A stretch of 64,000 nucleotides of DNA. Origin: Humitalea rosea (GTDB taxonomy: Bacteria > Pseudomonadota > Alphaproteobacteria > Acetobacterales > Acetobacteraceae). The notes beneath the pieces were generated by a model. The model worked only from the letters and a program-made list of their open reading frames with translations. It searched no databases and had not been told where the DNA came from. The translations under genes were made by a program, and so were the position numbers. Positions 28,218 through 36,439 of the stretch are shown in pieces (the first letter of the stretch is position 1; each line of letters starts with the position of its first letter). The DNA is taken from contig NZ_QKYU01000022.1 of assembly GCF_003253705.1 (NCBI RefSeq), forward strand, positions 1-64,000, written 5' to 3'.

Positions 28218-29225
28218 ATGATCATGAAAGCTGTCGGCTATACGCATTGTCATCCGGTGACCCATCCCGAAGCCCTGCTGGATCTGGTGCTGCCCGATCC
28301 TGCGGCGCCCAAGGGGCATGACATCCTGGTCGAGATCCGCGCCGTCGCGGTCAATCCGGTCGATACCAAGGTGCGCCGCGCCGCCGATCCGGCCGGCGAG
28401 CCGCGCGTGCTCGGCTTCGACGCCGCGGGCGTGGTGCGGGCCAAGGGCCCGGATGTGACGCTGGTCGCCGTGGGGCAGGAGGTCTTCTTCGCCGGCTCCA
28501 TCGCCCGGCCCGGCAGCAATGCCGAGCTGGAACTGGTCGATAGCCGCATCGTCGGGCCGAAGCCGAAGTCGCTCTCCTTCGCCGAGGCGGCGGCGCTGCC
28601 GCTGACCACCATCACCGCCTGGGAGGCGCTGTTCGAGCGCCTGGCCATCCCGCGCGGGGCCAAGGGCGCCATCCTGATCGTGGGCGGCGCCGGGGGCGTC
28701 GGCTCGATCGCGGTGCAGCTGGCGCGCCAGCTCACCTCGCTCACCGTCGTCACCACCGCCAGCCGGCCGGAGACCAAGGCCTGGGTGGAATCCCTCGGCG
28801 CGCATCACGTGCTGGACCACAGCAAGCCGCTGGGGCCGCAGGCCAAGGCGCTGGGCTTAAGCTTCCCCTACATCCTCTCGACCACCGAGACCGAGAGCCA
28901 CTGGGCCGAGATCGTGGACATCATCGCGCCCCAGGGCGCGCTCTGCATGATCGACGACCTGGGTGCGGCGCCGGTCGGCGCGCTGAAGCCGAAATCGGCC
29001 AGCCTGCATTGGGAATACATGTTCGCCCGCCCGGTCTGGGGCACGCCGGACATGGTCGAGCAGCACCGGCTGCTGGTCGAGGTGTCGCGCATGATCGATG
29101 CGGGGACGCTGAAGACCACGATCGGGCAGAATTTCGGCCGCATCAACGCCGAGAACCTGATCCGCGCCCATGCCTTGCAGGAAAGCGGCAAGGCGCGCGG
29201 CAAGATCGTGCTGGAGGGGTTTTGA
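28218..29225 (+). CDS. zinc-binding alcohol dehydrogenase / quinone oxidoreductase family (MDR)
   Basis: Medium-chain NADPH-dependent reductase of 335 residues. The N-terminal GroES-like domain includes VRAVAVNPVDTKVRR-type blocks (seen as IRAVAVNPVDTKVRR). The cofactor loop VGGAGGVGSIAVQLAR lies near residue 155, and TTITAWEALF precedes it. It lacks the catalytic zinc cysteine pattern, so it is the quinone-oxidoreductase-like branch (TIGR02817) acting on enones or quinones. ATG 28218 or 28224 are equally possible. The next SDR gene follows after two bases. Confidence 0.88.
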   Translation: MIMKAVGYTHCHPVTHPEALLDLVLPDPAAPKGHDILVEIRAVAVNPVDTKVRRAADPAGEPRVLGFDAAGVVRAKGPDVTLVAVGQEVFFAGSIARPGSNAELELVDSRIVGPKPKSLSFAEAAALPLTTITAWEALFERLAIPRGAKGAILIVGGAGGVGSIAVQLARQLTSLTVVTTASRPETKAWVESLGAHHVLDHSKPLGPQAKALGLSFPYILSTTETESHWAEIVDIIAPQGALCMIDDLGAAPVGALKPKSASLHWEYMFARPVWGTPDMVEQHRLLVEVSRMIDAGTLKTTIGQNFGRINAENLIRAHALQESGKARGKIVLEGF

Positions 29226-29227
29226 GC

Positions 29228-29977
29228 ATGCTCGCTCTCATCACCGGCGCCTCGGCCGGCTTTGGTGCCGCGATCGCCCGGCGTTTCGCCGAGGACGGCG
29301 CGAAGCTCGTGCTGGTCGGGCGGCGGGGGGAGCGGCTGCGGGAACTGGCCGATGAGTTGGGCGGCTGCCATGTGCTGGTGCTCGACGTGCGGGACCGCGC
29401 GGCGGTGGCGGCGGGGATCGCCGGGCTGCCGGCGGACTTCCAGGCCATCGACCTGCTGGTGAACAATGCCGGGCTGGCGCGTGGGCTGGCCCCGGCGCAA
29501 TCGGCCGACCTCGATGACTGGGACGCGATGGTGGACACCAACATCAAGGGGCTGATGTATATGACCCGCGCCATCCTGCCGGGGATGGTGGAGCGCGGCC
29601 GCGGGCATGTGGTGAACATCGGCTCCACCGCCGGGGAGTTCCCCTATCCCGGCGGCAATGCCTATGGCGCCAGCAAGGCCTTCGTCCGCCAGTTCAGCCT
29701 GAACCTGCGGGCCGACCTCTGGGGCACGCCGGTGCGGGTCACGGATGTCGAGCCGGGGCTGGTCGGCGGCACCGAATTCAGCACGGTGCGCTTCGGCGGC
29801 GATGCGGCCAAGGCGGCGGCGATCTACGAGGGCGCGGATGCGCTGACGCCGGAGGACATCGCCGATACCGTGCATTGGGTCGCGACGCGCCCGGCGCGGG
29901 TGAATGTGAACGTGGTGCAGGTGATGCCGGTGACCCAGTCCTTCGGGCCGCTGCGGGTGCACAAGCCGGGCGCCTGA
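29228..29977 (+). CDS. SDR-family oxidoreductase (YdfG-like)
   Basis: NADP-dependent short-chain dehydrogenase of 249 residues. It has TGASAGFGAAIARRF, NNAGLARG, the catalytic Ser in NIGSTAGEFPYPGGN, and Tyr-x3-Lys in AYGASKAF. The VEPGLVGGTEFS segment after the active site is typical of YdfG enzymes, which oxidise L-allo-threonine or serine and reduce malonic semialdehyde. Paired with the preceding MDR reductase, probably in one operon. Confidence 0.9.
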   Translation: MLALITGASAGFGAAIARRFAEDGAKLVLVGRRGERLRELADELGGCHVLVLDVRDRAAVAAGIAGLPADFQAIDLLVNNAGLARGLAPAQSADLDDWDAMVDTNIKGLMYMTRAILPGMVERGRGHVVNIGSTAGEFPYPGGNAYGASKAFVRQFSLNLRADLWGTPVRVTDVEPGLVGGTEFSTVRFGGDAAKAAAIYEGADALTPEDIADTVHWVATRPARVNVNVVQVMPVTQSFGPLRVHKPGA

Positions 29978-30043
29978 TGCGCGCCCCGGTGGACCTCCAC
30001 CGGCAGGCGTTTCATGCTGTGGGCATCAACAGGAGCCCACTGC

Positions 30044-30379
30044 ATGATCGTCGATCTTCGTATCTACACCTGTGCCCCGAACCGCATGGCCGAGTTCGTG
30101 AAGCTCTATGAGGAGGCCGCCTGGCCGATCCAGAAGAAGTATCTCGGCCGCTGCCTCGGCTGGTACACCACGGCCGAGGGCGCGCTGAACACGGTCGTCC
30201 ACATGTGGGCCTATGAGAACCAGGGCGACCGCGAGCAGCGCCGCGACGCGATGGCCGCGAGCCCGGAATGGCAGGGCTACCTGGCCAAGGCGGCGGCGCT
30301 CGGCGCGCTTCAGAAGATGGAAAACCGTATCCTGAAGCCGACCGGCTTCTTCGCGGCCTATGATTCCGCCAAGCCGTAA
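30044..30379 (+). CDS. NIPSNAP family protein
   Basis: A 111-residue ferredoxin-like alpha/beta barrel protein, opening with MIVDLRIYTCAPNRMAEFV and containing VVHMWAYENQGDREQRR, both typical of NIPSNAP domains. Bacterial members have no settled function; some sit with catabolic enzymes. ATG 30044 is preferred over 30014 because AGGAGC precedes it and the family starts with the first beta strand. It lies in the same direction as the SDR and lrgA genes. Confidence 0.9.
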   Translation: MIVDLRIYTCAPNRMAEFVKLYEEAAWPIQKKYLGRCLGWYTTAEGALNTVVHMWAYENQGDREQRRDAMAASPEWQGYLAKAAALGALQKMENRILKPTGFFAAYDSAKP

Positions 30380-30391
30380 ACGGCCAGGCCC

Positions 30392-30736
30392 GTGATCGCG
30401 GGCCTGACCACGCTGCTCGCCTGCCAATTGGCGGGCGAGCTTCTGGCCCGGGCCTTCGGCCTGCCAGTGCCGGGGCCGGTGGTGGGGATGGTGCTGCTGT
30501 TCGCGGCGCTGATGCTGCGCCGCAGGCCGGTGCCGGCGGGGCTGAACACCACGGCGGATGGGCTGCTCGCCAATCTCGGGCTGCTGTTCGTGCCGGCCGG
30601 GGTCGGCGTCGTGCTGTATCTGCCGCTGCTGGCGCGCGAGGGGCCGGCGATCGCGCTGGCTGTGGTCGGCGGCACCTTGCTGACCATCGCCGCCACCGGG
30701 CGCCTCGCCCAGGCGCTGCTGCGCCGGTTCGGATGA
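30392..30736 (+). CDS. lrgA: CidA/LrgA family holin-like protein
   Basis: Small inner-membrane protein of 114 residues with about four helices. The family signature is FGLPVPGPVVGMVLLFAAL, with LLFVPAGVGVV in the third helix. CidA/LrgA proteins act with LrgB/CidB in murein-hydrolase control, pyruvate or glycolate transport, and programmed lysis. GTG start at 30392; ATGA overlap with lrgB. Confidence 0.88.
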   Translation: MIAGLTTLLACQLAGELLARAFGLPVPGPVVGMVLLFAALMLRRRPVPAGLNTTADGLLANLGLLFVPAGVGVVLYLPLLAREGPAIALAVVGGTLLTIAATGRLAQALLRRFG

Positions 30737-31461
30737 GCGACCTCGCGCAGATCTGGGTCTATCTGGCGCGCGAGCCGCTGGCCGCGCTGACCGTCACGCT
30801 GGTCGCCTGGCTGATCGCGCTGCGCGTCGCCGATGCCGCGCGCTGGCATCCGGTCGCCAATCCCACGCTGATCTCGGTGGTGCTGCTGTCGCTGCTGCTG
30901 CTCGGCGGCGGGATCGCCTATCGCGACTATTTTTCCGGCGCGCAATTCGTGCATTTCCTGCTCGGCCCCGCGACGGTGGCGCTGGCGGTGCCGCTCTACC
31001 GGCAGTGGCAGGATGTGCGGCGCTCGGCCGTGGCGGTCGTGGCCTCGGTGGTGGGCGGCGGGGCGCTGGCGGCGGCCTCGGGCATCGCCATCGCCTGGGC
31101 GATGGGGGCGACGCCGCAGGTGATCGCGACCCTGGCCCCCCGCTCCGTCACCACCCCGGTCGCCATGGGCATCGCCGAGCGCCTCGGCGGTCTGCCGAGC
31201 CTGACGGCGGTGGTGGTGATCTCCTCCGGGATATTGGGCGCCGCGGTCGGGCCGCTGGTGCTGGACCTCGCCCGGGTGCGGGACTGGCGGGCGCGGGGGC
31301 TGGCCATGGGCACGGCGGCCCATGGCGTCGGCACCGCCCGGGCGTTGCGGGTGAATGAGACGGCGGGCGCCTTCGCCGGGCTGGCGATGGCGCTGAACGC
31401 GCTGGCGACCGCGCTGTTCCTGCCGCTGATCTGGCGGCTGGTGGTGGGGCTCAGCCGATGA
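30733..31461 (+). CDS. lrgB: LrgB/CidB family protein
   Basis: Integral membrane partner of LrgA, 242 residues and about seven helices. Family blocks include LLGPATVALAVPLY and LAPRSVTTPVAMGIAE, with AAHGVGTARAL near the C-terminus. In plants and bacteria the fused or paired form exports glycolate or pyruvate. The 3' end overlaps the convergent L,D-transpeptidase gene by 11 bases, so transcripts of a lysis-control pair and a wall-crosslinking enzyme run head-on. Confidence 0.92.
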   Translation: MSDLAQIWVYLAREPLAALTVTLVAWLIALRVADAARWHPVANPTLISVVLLSLLLLGGGIAYRDYFSGAQFVHFLLGPATVALAVPLYRQWQDVRRSAVAVVASVVGGGALAAASGIAIAWAMGATPQVIATLAPRSVTTPVAMGIAERLGGLPSLTAVVVISSGILGAAVGPLVLDLARVRDWRARGLAMGTAAHGVGTARALRVNETAGAFAGLAMALNALATALFLPLIWRLVVGLSR

Positions 31462-31954
31462 CCTCGATGGCGCGCAGCCCGGCGGCGAGCAGCGCCCGCA
31501 CATCGGGTTCGGAGAGCGCGATGCAGCCCTCGGTCGGGGCATAATCCGGCCGGGCGACATGCAGGAAGATCGCGCTGCCACGCCCGCGCACCACCGGCGC
31601 GTCGTTCCAGCCGAGGATGCCGATCAGGTCGTAGATCGCATCCCGCCGCCACAGCTCCTCATGGCTCGCCTCGTAGGGCAGCTTCACGCGGGTGTTGTAG
31701 GCAGGATCGCGCGGGTCGTCGCACCAGCCATCCTCGGGGGCCAGGGGCTCCACCGGCACGACGGACCGGGGCGGCACGCCGCGATCGGCGCGGTAGAGCA
31801 CGCGCCGCAGCGGCAGGATCCCGGTGGGGGTGGCGCCGTCGCCCTCCTCCTTGTCCACCTTGATGCCGCCATGGCCGAGGGCGCAGCGCATCAGCAGCCC
31901 CTCCATCCGCAGCAACCCATCCGGGGTGACGCGGGCGGTGCCGGGCTCAGGCAT
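31451..31954 (-). CDS. L,D-transpeptidase (YkuD) family protein
   Basis: A 167-residue YkuD-fold enzyme expected to make 3-3 crosslinks or attach proteins to peptidoglycan. The catalytic block reads HVARPDYAPTEGCIAL: the His...T-x-GC order fits, with TEGC in place of the usual SHGC. GDGATPTGILPLRRVLYR is the early substrate loop. No signal peptide is evident with start 31954 (or 31969), so export is unclear. The preceding gene's stop overlaps this start. Confidence 0.83.
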   Translation of the reverse strand: MPEPGTARVTPDGLLRMEGLLMRCALGHGGIKVDKEEGDGATPTGILPLRRVLYRADRGVPPRSVVPVEPLAPEDGWCDDPRDPAYNTRVKLPYEASHEELWRRDAIYDLIGILGWNDAPVVRGRGSAIFLHVARPDYAPTEGCIALSEPDVRALLAAGLRAIEVIG

Positions 31955-32318
31955 GGGGGGTGCCGGCATAGCGTCGCGCGGCCATGGCGGGAGAGACGGG
32001 GGGGGGCGAGGCCTCGCGCAGCACCGACAGCCCGGCGGTGACCAGCCCCGCGATCGGGCCGCCGAGGATCGTCGCACCGATCACGGCGATCGCCGGCAGC
32101 ACCGTCTCCCCGGTCGCGGCCCGGTAAAGGCTGCCGACCCCCGGCAGGTGGTGCAGCGGGTTCAGCGACCGAAGGACATCCTCGAAGCTGGCATTGGAGG
32201 GGATGGGGATCGCCGCATCCTCGGCCAGCGGCGGCCCGCCATCGGCCGGGTGCAGCCGCGCCTGGATCGCGGCGGCGGTCGGGCCGGGAGGTGGGGCAGG
32301 GGGGATGGTGGTGCTCAT
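31947..32318 (-). CDS. hypothetical membrane protein
   Basis: A 123-residue protein. The proline/alanine-rich N-terminus is followed by SFEDVLRSLNPLHHLPGVGSL and then one hydrophobic stretch (LPAIAVIGATILGGPIAGLVTAG across residues about 74-96). It ends in a short polar tail. ATG 32318 has GGGGGC upstream. It overlaps the L,D-transpeptidase start, so the two are probably co-expressed and may act together in the envelope. Family not recognised. Confidence 0.65.
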   Translation of the reverse strand: MSTTIPPAPPPGPTAAAIQARLHPADGGPPLAEDAAIPIPSNASFEDVLRSLNPLHHLPGVGSLYRAATGETVLPAIAVIGATILGGPIAGLVTAGLSVLREASPPPVSPAMAARRYAGTPHA

Positions 32319-32345
32319 GCCCCCATATGCCTGCAACCGGCGTGC

Positions 32346-33512
32346 CTAGGCCAGCAGATGCCCGAAGCGGTCCTGCTTGGTCGCGAGGTAGCGGTCATTG
32401 ACGCCATTGCCCTCGAATTTATGGGATTCGCGGCCCAGCACCTGGATCCCGCAGGCCGCGAGCCCCGCCAGCTTGTCGGGATTGTTGGTCAGCAGCCGGA
32501 CGCGGGGGATGTCGAGCTGTTCCAGCATCGTCGCCGCGACCAGGAAGGAGCGTTCATCCGCGCCATAGCCGATCGCCCGGTTGGCATCGAGCGTGTCCAG
32601 CCCCGCATCCTGCAAGGTATAGGCGCGCAGCTTGTTCACGAGGCCGATGCCGCGGCCTTCCTGGGCGAGATACAGCAGCACCCCCGCGCCATCCTCGTGC
32701 ATCTTGGCGATGGCGCCGCGCAGCTGCGGCCCGCAATCGCATTTCAGCGAACCGAGCAGGTCGCCCGTAAAACATTCGGAATGGATGCGGGCGAGCGGCG
32801 CGCCGCCGGCCGCGAGCAGCGCCGCGACATCTCCGACCAGGATCGCCAGATGCTCGATGCCGCCATCGGCGGCGCGGAAGGCGATGATACGGCTGTCGGG
32901 GGCATCCTCCAGCGGCACGCGGGCCTCGGCGACGCGGGTCAGGCTGGTGGCGGCGTGGTGGGGATAGGCCATGACATCGGCCTGATCGACCGCGAGCAGC
33001 GACAGCCGCAGCGCCGCCGTCTCGCTGACCGGGGCCGCGACCAGGGCGGGCAGCAACCGGCCGAGCTTGGCAAGCGCGATCGCCGCGGCCCCCAGGGCGG
33101 GGATGATGGTCAGTTCGGGCATTTCGGGCAGCAGCCGCTCGGCCACCGGATCGGCGAGGGAGCGCAGCACGGCGGGATCGAGCAGGCTCGCGGGCAGCCG
33201 CAGCGCGACCGCGCCTTCCTCGGCCCCCTGGCCCTGCGGCACCGGGCGCTGCAACACCGCTGCGGCCCGGACCGGGGCCAGCAGCAGCACGGGCGGGGCG
33301 AGGGCGACTTCGGCCAGTTCGGCCAGGCCCCGGGCACCGACAACCTCGGCCGCGGCGACGACCAGCGGCCCCTCGGGCCCCCGCAAGACCACCGGCGTGC
33401 CGCGCCGCAGGTCGCTCACGGCACGATGGACCAGGCGCATGGACAGGGCGCTTGGGTCCGGCACCGACAGGTTCGGGCGAAGGTCGGTAGCGAGATTGCC
33501 AGGGCTGGTCAT
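32346..33512 (-). CDS. ribA: GTP cyclohydrolase II with degenerate N-terminal domain
   Basis: First committed step of riboflavin synthesis: GTP to 2,5-diamino-6-ribosylamino-pyrimidinone phosphate plus formate. It has 388 residues. The C-terminal half carries the zinc cysteines in SECFTGDLLGSLKCDCG, YLAQEGRGIGL, and RLLTNNPDKLAGL. The N-terminal half resembles a DHBP synthase (RAVSDLRRGTPVVLRG) but lacks the DDEDRENEGD acidic loop, so that domain is probably inactive. ATG 33512 is selected with GGAAGC upstream. Confidence 0.9.
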   Translation of the reverse strand: MTSPGNLATDLRPNLSVPDPSALSMRLVHRAVSDLRRGTPVVLRGPEGPLVVAAAEVVGARGLAELAEVALAPPVLLLAPVRAAAVLQRPVPQGQGAEEGAVALRLPASLLDPAVLRSLADPVAERLLPEMPELTIIPALGAAAIALAKLGRLLPALVAAPVSETAALRLSLLAVDQADVMAYPHHAATSLTRVAEARVPLEDAPDSRIIAFRAADGGIEHLAILVGDVAALLAAGGAPLARIHSECFTGDLLGSLKCDCGPQLRGAIAKMHEDGAGVLLYLAQEGRGIGLVNKLRAYTLQDAGLDTLDANRAIGYGADERSFLVAATMLEQLDIPRVRLLTNNPDKLAGLAACGIQVLGRESHKFEGNGVNDRYLATKQDRFGHLLA

Positions 33513-33829
33513 GGAGTCGTGCTTCCGTTCGGATCGGGCTGCTTGGCGCCGGCATCTGCCGTCAACGGAATGTGGCGTTGATTCCGCATCTGAAACCCCC
33601 CCGACATTGGCCGCCACCTATGCTTGGGATCATGGCGATCCCATGGCGTCATCCGCCAGGGGGAACGCCCGATCGCAGGGCGCGGTTGCGTTACGTTCGG
33701 AAGCGGGGGATGGATGCCGCACTTGCGGCCGGCAGGCCATGGCGGCACCATCACGAAACGTTTCCGGCTCGGCCGGTGGATTCCATTCATTCGGGCGGCG
33801 CCGCCCGAGACCAGGGAGTGCTCGCGCGC
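33513..33829. other. 317-base divergent intergenic region
   Basis: Lies between ribA (-) and the orphan response regulator (+). No convincing gene is present; short frames here are arginine-rich shadows. It must contain both promoters. The clearest element is a perfect 18-base palindrome at 33791-33808. No FMN riboswitch (RFN) structure was recognised before ribA. Confidence 0.5.
33791..33808. promoter_or_regulatory. perfect 18-bp palindrome upstream of response regulator
   Basis: TCGGGCGGCGCCGCCCGA is its own reverse complement and ends 21 bases before the regulator ATG at 33830. It could be an operator, possibly for autoregulation, or a very stable hairpin in the mRNA leader. GC-only palindromes also arise by chance in such DNA. 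Confidence 0.4.
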
Positions 33830-34543
33830 ATGTCCGCACGTCCGATCCTGATCGTGGACGACGATCCCGCGCTCCGTGCCACGCTGGTCGAACAGCTCGC
33901 CGTGGATGGGGAGTTCCTGCCGACCGAGGCTGGCACGGCCGCCGAGGCCCAGGCGATCCTGGTCGCCGATGGCGCCCGCTTCGATGCGGTGCTGCTGGAC
34001 ATCGGCCTGCCCGATGGCGATGGGCGCGACCTTTGCGCCCGGCTGCGGCGTGCCGGGGTGAAGGTGCCGATCGTCATGCTGACCGGCGCGGATGCCGAGG
34101 CCGATGTGGTCAAGGGGCTGGATGCCGGCGCCAACGACTACATCGCCAAGCCGTTCCGGCTGAACGAGCTGCTGGCGCGGCTGCGGGCGCAGTTGCGGGT
34201 CTTCGACAACAGCGAGGACGCGGTCTTCACCATCGGGCCCTATATCTTCCGCCCGGCGTCGAAGCTGCTGCTGGAGCCGGTGAAGAACCGCAAGATCCGG
34301 CTGACCGAGAAAGAGGCGGCGATCCTGAAATACCTCTATCGCGCCGGCGCCCGGCCGGTGGCGCGCCAGGTCCTGCTCAACGAGGTCTGGGGCTACAACG
34401 CCAATGTGACGACGCATACGCTGGAGACGCATATCTATCGTCTGCGGCAGAAGGTGGAGCCGGACCCCAGCAACACCTGCCTGCTGCTGACCGAGGCAGG
34501 GGGCTACAAGCTCGACCCCCGCGGCGGCAAGCTCGCCGCCTGA
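33830..34543 (+). CDS. orphan OmpR-family response regulator
   Basis: Two-component output protein of 237 residues with no kinase gene alongside. The receiver has DDD at 10-12, phospho-acceptor Asp57 in VLLDIGLPDGDG, and Lys107 in IAKPF. The winged helix contains KEAAILKYLYRAGARPVARQ and ends near HIYRLRQKV. The linker around residues 120-140 (FTIGPYIFRPASKLLL) resembles the pattern seen in some alphaproteobacterial regulators of envelope or phosphate genes. ATG 33830 fits best; upstream frame extension is unlikely. Confidence 0.9.
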   Translation: MSARPILIVDDDPALRATLVEQLAVDGEFLPTEAGTAAEAQAILVADGARFDAVLLDIGLPDGDGRDLCARLRRAGVKVPIVMLTGADAEADVVKGLDAGANDYIAKPFRLNELLARLRAQLRVFDNSEDAVFTIGPYIFRPASKLLLEPVKNRKIRLTEKEAAILKYLYRAGARPVARQVLLNEVWGYNANVTTHTLETHIYRLRQKVEPDPSNTCLLLTEAGGYKLDPRGGKLAA

Positions 34544-34578
34544 CCGGCCCGCCCTCCCTCGCGGGAGGTGGGCCGGTC
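34542..34578. terminator. bidirectional terminator-like hairpin
   Basis: GACCGGCCC (34542-34550) pairs with GGGCCGGTC (34570-34578). Inside it, CCTCCC (34553-34558) pairs with GGGAGG (34563-34568) around a TCGC loop. It begins at the regulator stop codon and lies between two convergent genes. No T-run follows, so it may rely on Rho or simply protect both 3' ends. Confidence 0.65.
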
Positions 34579-34585
34579 GGTTGGT

Positions 34586-35197
34586 TCAGACGATGATGGC
34601 GGCTTCATCGAAGGACAGCCGCGGGCTGCGCGGAAACAGCCCCTCGGGATCGCCGTAGCCGAGGTTGACCAGGAAGTTGGACTTCCAGCCCTGTTCCTTC
34701 AGGAACAGCTCATCGACCTTGCTGTTGTCGAAGCCGCTCATGGCCCCGGTGTCCAGCCCGACCGCGCGCGCCGCCAGGATGAGGTAGGCGCCCTGCAGCG
34801 TGCCGTTGCGGAAGGCCGTGGTGTCGGAGAAGGCGGCATTGCCGGCGAACCAGGACCGCGCATCGGCATGCGGGAACAGCGTCGGCAGCTTGTCGTAGAA
34901 CAGCGGGTCATGCGCCACGATCACCGTGACCGGCGCGGTCATCGTCTTCTCGACATTGCCCGGGGACAGCGATTCCTTGAGCTTGGCCTTGGCCTCGCTG
35001 CTGCGGACGAAGACGAAGCGCGCCGGCGAGGCATTGGCCGAGGTCGGGCCCATCTTCAGCAGGTCGTAGAGTTCCAGCAGCTTGGCCTCCGGCACCGGCC
35101 GGTCCTGCCACTTGTTCTGGGTGCGGGCGGTGCGGAACAGCTGGTCCAGCGCCGCATCATCGAGAGTGGTCGCGGTCGGGGTGACGATATCATTCAT
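34586..35197 (-). CDS. malonic semialdehyde reductase / nitroreductase family protein (RutE-like)
   Basis: FMN-dependent NAD(P)H oxidoreductase of 203 residues. It has [31 protein letters not shown] (flavin phosphate contact) and [16 protein letters not shown], all matching the RutE/HadB branch. RutE reduces malonic semialdehyde to 3-hydroxypropionate during pyrimidine degradation. No other rut genes are nearby, so the substrate here is open. ATG 35197 follows AAGGAA. Confidence 0.9.
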   Translation of the reverse strand: MNDIVTPTATTLDDAALDQLFRTARTQNKWQDRPVPEAKLLELYDLLKMGPTSANASPARFVFVRSSEAKAKLKESLSPGNVEKTMTAPVTVIVAHDPLFYDKLPTLFPHADARSWFAGNAAFSDTTAFRNGTLQGAYLILAARAVGLDTGAMSGFDNSKVDELFLKEQGWKSNFLVNLGYGDPEGLFPRSPRLSFDEAAIIV

Positions 35198-35299
35198 GGC
35201 AAGGGGTTCCTTGGGGGTACGTGCCCCTGTATGTGGCGGCGCCGCGGGCGGGTCCAACCCGCACCGCCCATCGCCACCATCACCGCCATGAATGTGGCG

Positions 35300-35863
35300 T
35301 CAGGCTTCGACCTGTTCCACCGACAGCACTTCGGGCACATAATGGCGAAGCATCGTCTCCACCCCATGCTTCAGCGTGGCGCGGGAGGAGGGGCAGCCGC
35401 TGCACGCGCCCTGCATCCGCAGCTTCACCACCCCGTCGCGGAAGCCGCGGAAGATGATGTCGCCGCCGTCGCTGGCGACCGCGGGGCGGACCCGGGAATC
35501 CAGCAGCTCCTTGATCAGGGCGACCACCTCCTGGTCGGCGGGGTCCACATCCTCGGCTTCCTCTTCCTCGGCCTGGGTCGCGATGACGCTGTGCCCGGCG
35601 AGGTAATGCTCCATGATCGCGCCCAGCACCTGCGGCCGCAGCCCCTGCCAGTCGCCGTCACCGGCCTTGGTGACGGTCACGAAATCCGAACCCAGGAAGA
35701 CCCGCGCCACACCCGGCAAGGTGAACAGCCGCTCGGCCAGCGGCGAGCGGCCGGCGGTGGCGGCGGAGGTGAAGTCGGCGGTGCCGCCCTCGCCCATCAC
35801 CGCCTCGCCGGGCAGGAACTTCAGCGTGGCGGGGTTCGGGGTGGCTTCGGTCTCGATGAACAT
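35300..35863 (-). CDS. NifU-family Fe-S cluster carrier (Nfu)
   Basis: Carrier for 4Fe-4S clusters, 187 residues. The N-terminal Nfu_N domain starts IETEATPNPATLKFLPG, as in mitochondrial NFU1. The C-terminal NifU-like domain has the cluster cysteines in GACSGCPSSRATLK. An acidic linker (ATQAEEEEAEDVDPAD) joins them. ATG 35863 is used; a TTG three codons upstream is possible. It may help mature lipoyl synthase and respiratory enzymes. Confidence 0.94.
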   Translation of the reverse strand: MFIETEATPNPATLKFLPGEAVMGEGGTADFTSAATAGRSPLAERLFTLPGVARVFLGSDFVTVTKAGDGDWQGLRPQVLGAIMEHYLAGHSVIATQAEEEEAEDVDPADQEVVALIKELLDSRVRPAVASDGGDIIFRGFRDGVVKLRMQGACSGCPSSRATLKHGVETMLRHYVPEVLSVEQVEA

Positions 35864-35951
35864 GGCGCGCAATCCGATAGCGATTTTGAGAGGTAGATGT
35901 GGCGCGACGCCACCGGATGCAAGCCGTTTGCAGCCACGCGCCCGGTTCGCC

Positions 35952-36431
35952 TCAGGTCACGCGTTCCAGCTCCGCCGCGGTGATCCCGGCCGGGACGATG
36001 GTGATGGGGACCCGCACCCGGCTCGCGAAGCGCCCGGTCAGGGCCGAGATCAGCGGCCCCGGCCCGCCGGAATCCGCACCGGCCGCCAGCACCAGGATGG
36101 AGATCGGGCTCTCCTCGGCCAGCAGCGCCAGCAACTCGTCCCGGGGATCGCCCTCCCGGATCAGCAGGATCGGATAGCCCCCGGTCAAATCCTGCACCTG
36201 GACGGCCAGGCCCGAGAGCAGCTTTTCCGCCTCGTCCCGCTGCTCCTCGGCCATCAGCGCGCCGACGCCGGCCCATTCGGTCTGCCCGGGCGGCTCGATC
36301 ACGCGCAGCAGGGCGACCCGCCCGCCGGATTTGCGGACGCGCAGGCAGGCGTATTGGAGCGCCACATGGTGCTCCTCGCTATTGTCGACGACGACGAGGA
36401 AGACGCGGTCGCGCCGGGCGGCTTCGGTCAT
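35952..36431 (-). CDS. universal stress protein (UspA family)
   Basis: A 159-residue UspA-fold protein. It has VFLVVVDNSEEHHVALQYAC at the N-terminus, a middle block LLIREGDPRDELLALLAEE, and the C-terminal loop LTGRFASRVRVPITIVPAG. The ATP-type G-2x-G-9x-G(S/T) pattern is only partly kept. It is eight bases from the TIGR02186 gene and presumably the last gene of a three-gene operon with the TauE-type permease. Confidence 0.88.
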   Translation of the reverse strand: MTEAARRDRVFLVVVDNSEEHHVALQYACLRVRKSGGRVALLRVIEPPGQTEWAGVGALMAEEQRDEAEKLLSGLAVQVQDLTGGYPILLIREGDPRDELLALLAEESPISILVLAAGADSGGPGPLISALTGRFASRVRVPITIVPAGITAAELERVT

Positions 36432-36439
36432 GGGGGCAA

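Noticed and set aside
31451-32077. Longer L,D-transpeptidase reading with a basic N-terminus
   Set aside because: The first ~40 residues are arginine/proline/cysteine-rich, overlap the upstream gene and do not form a signal peptide.
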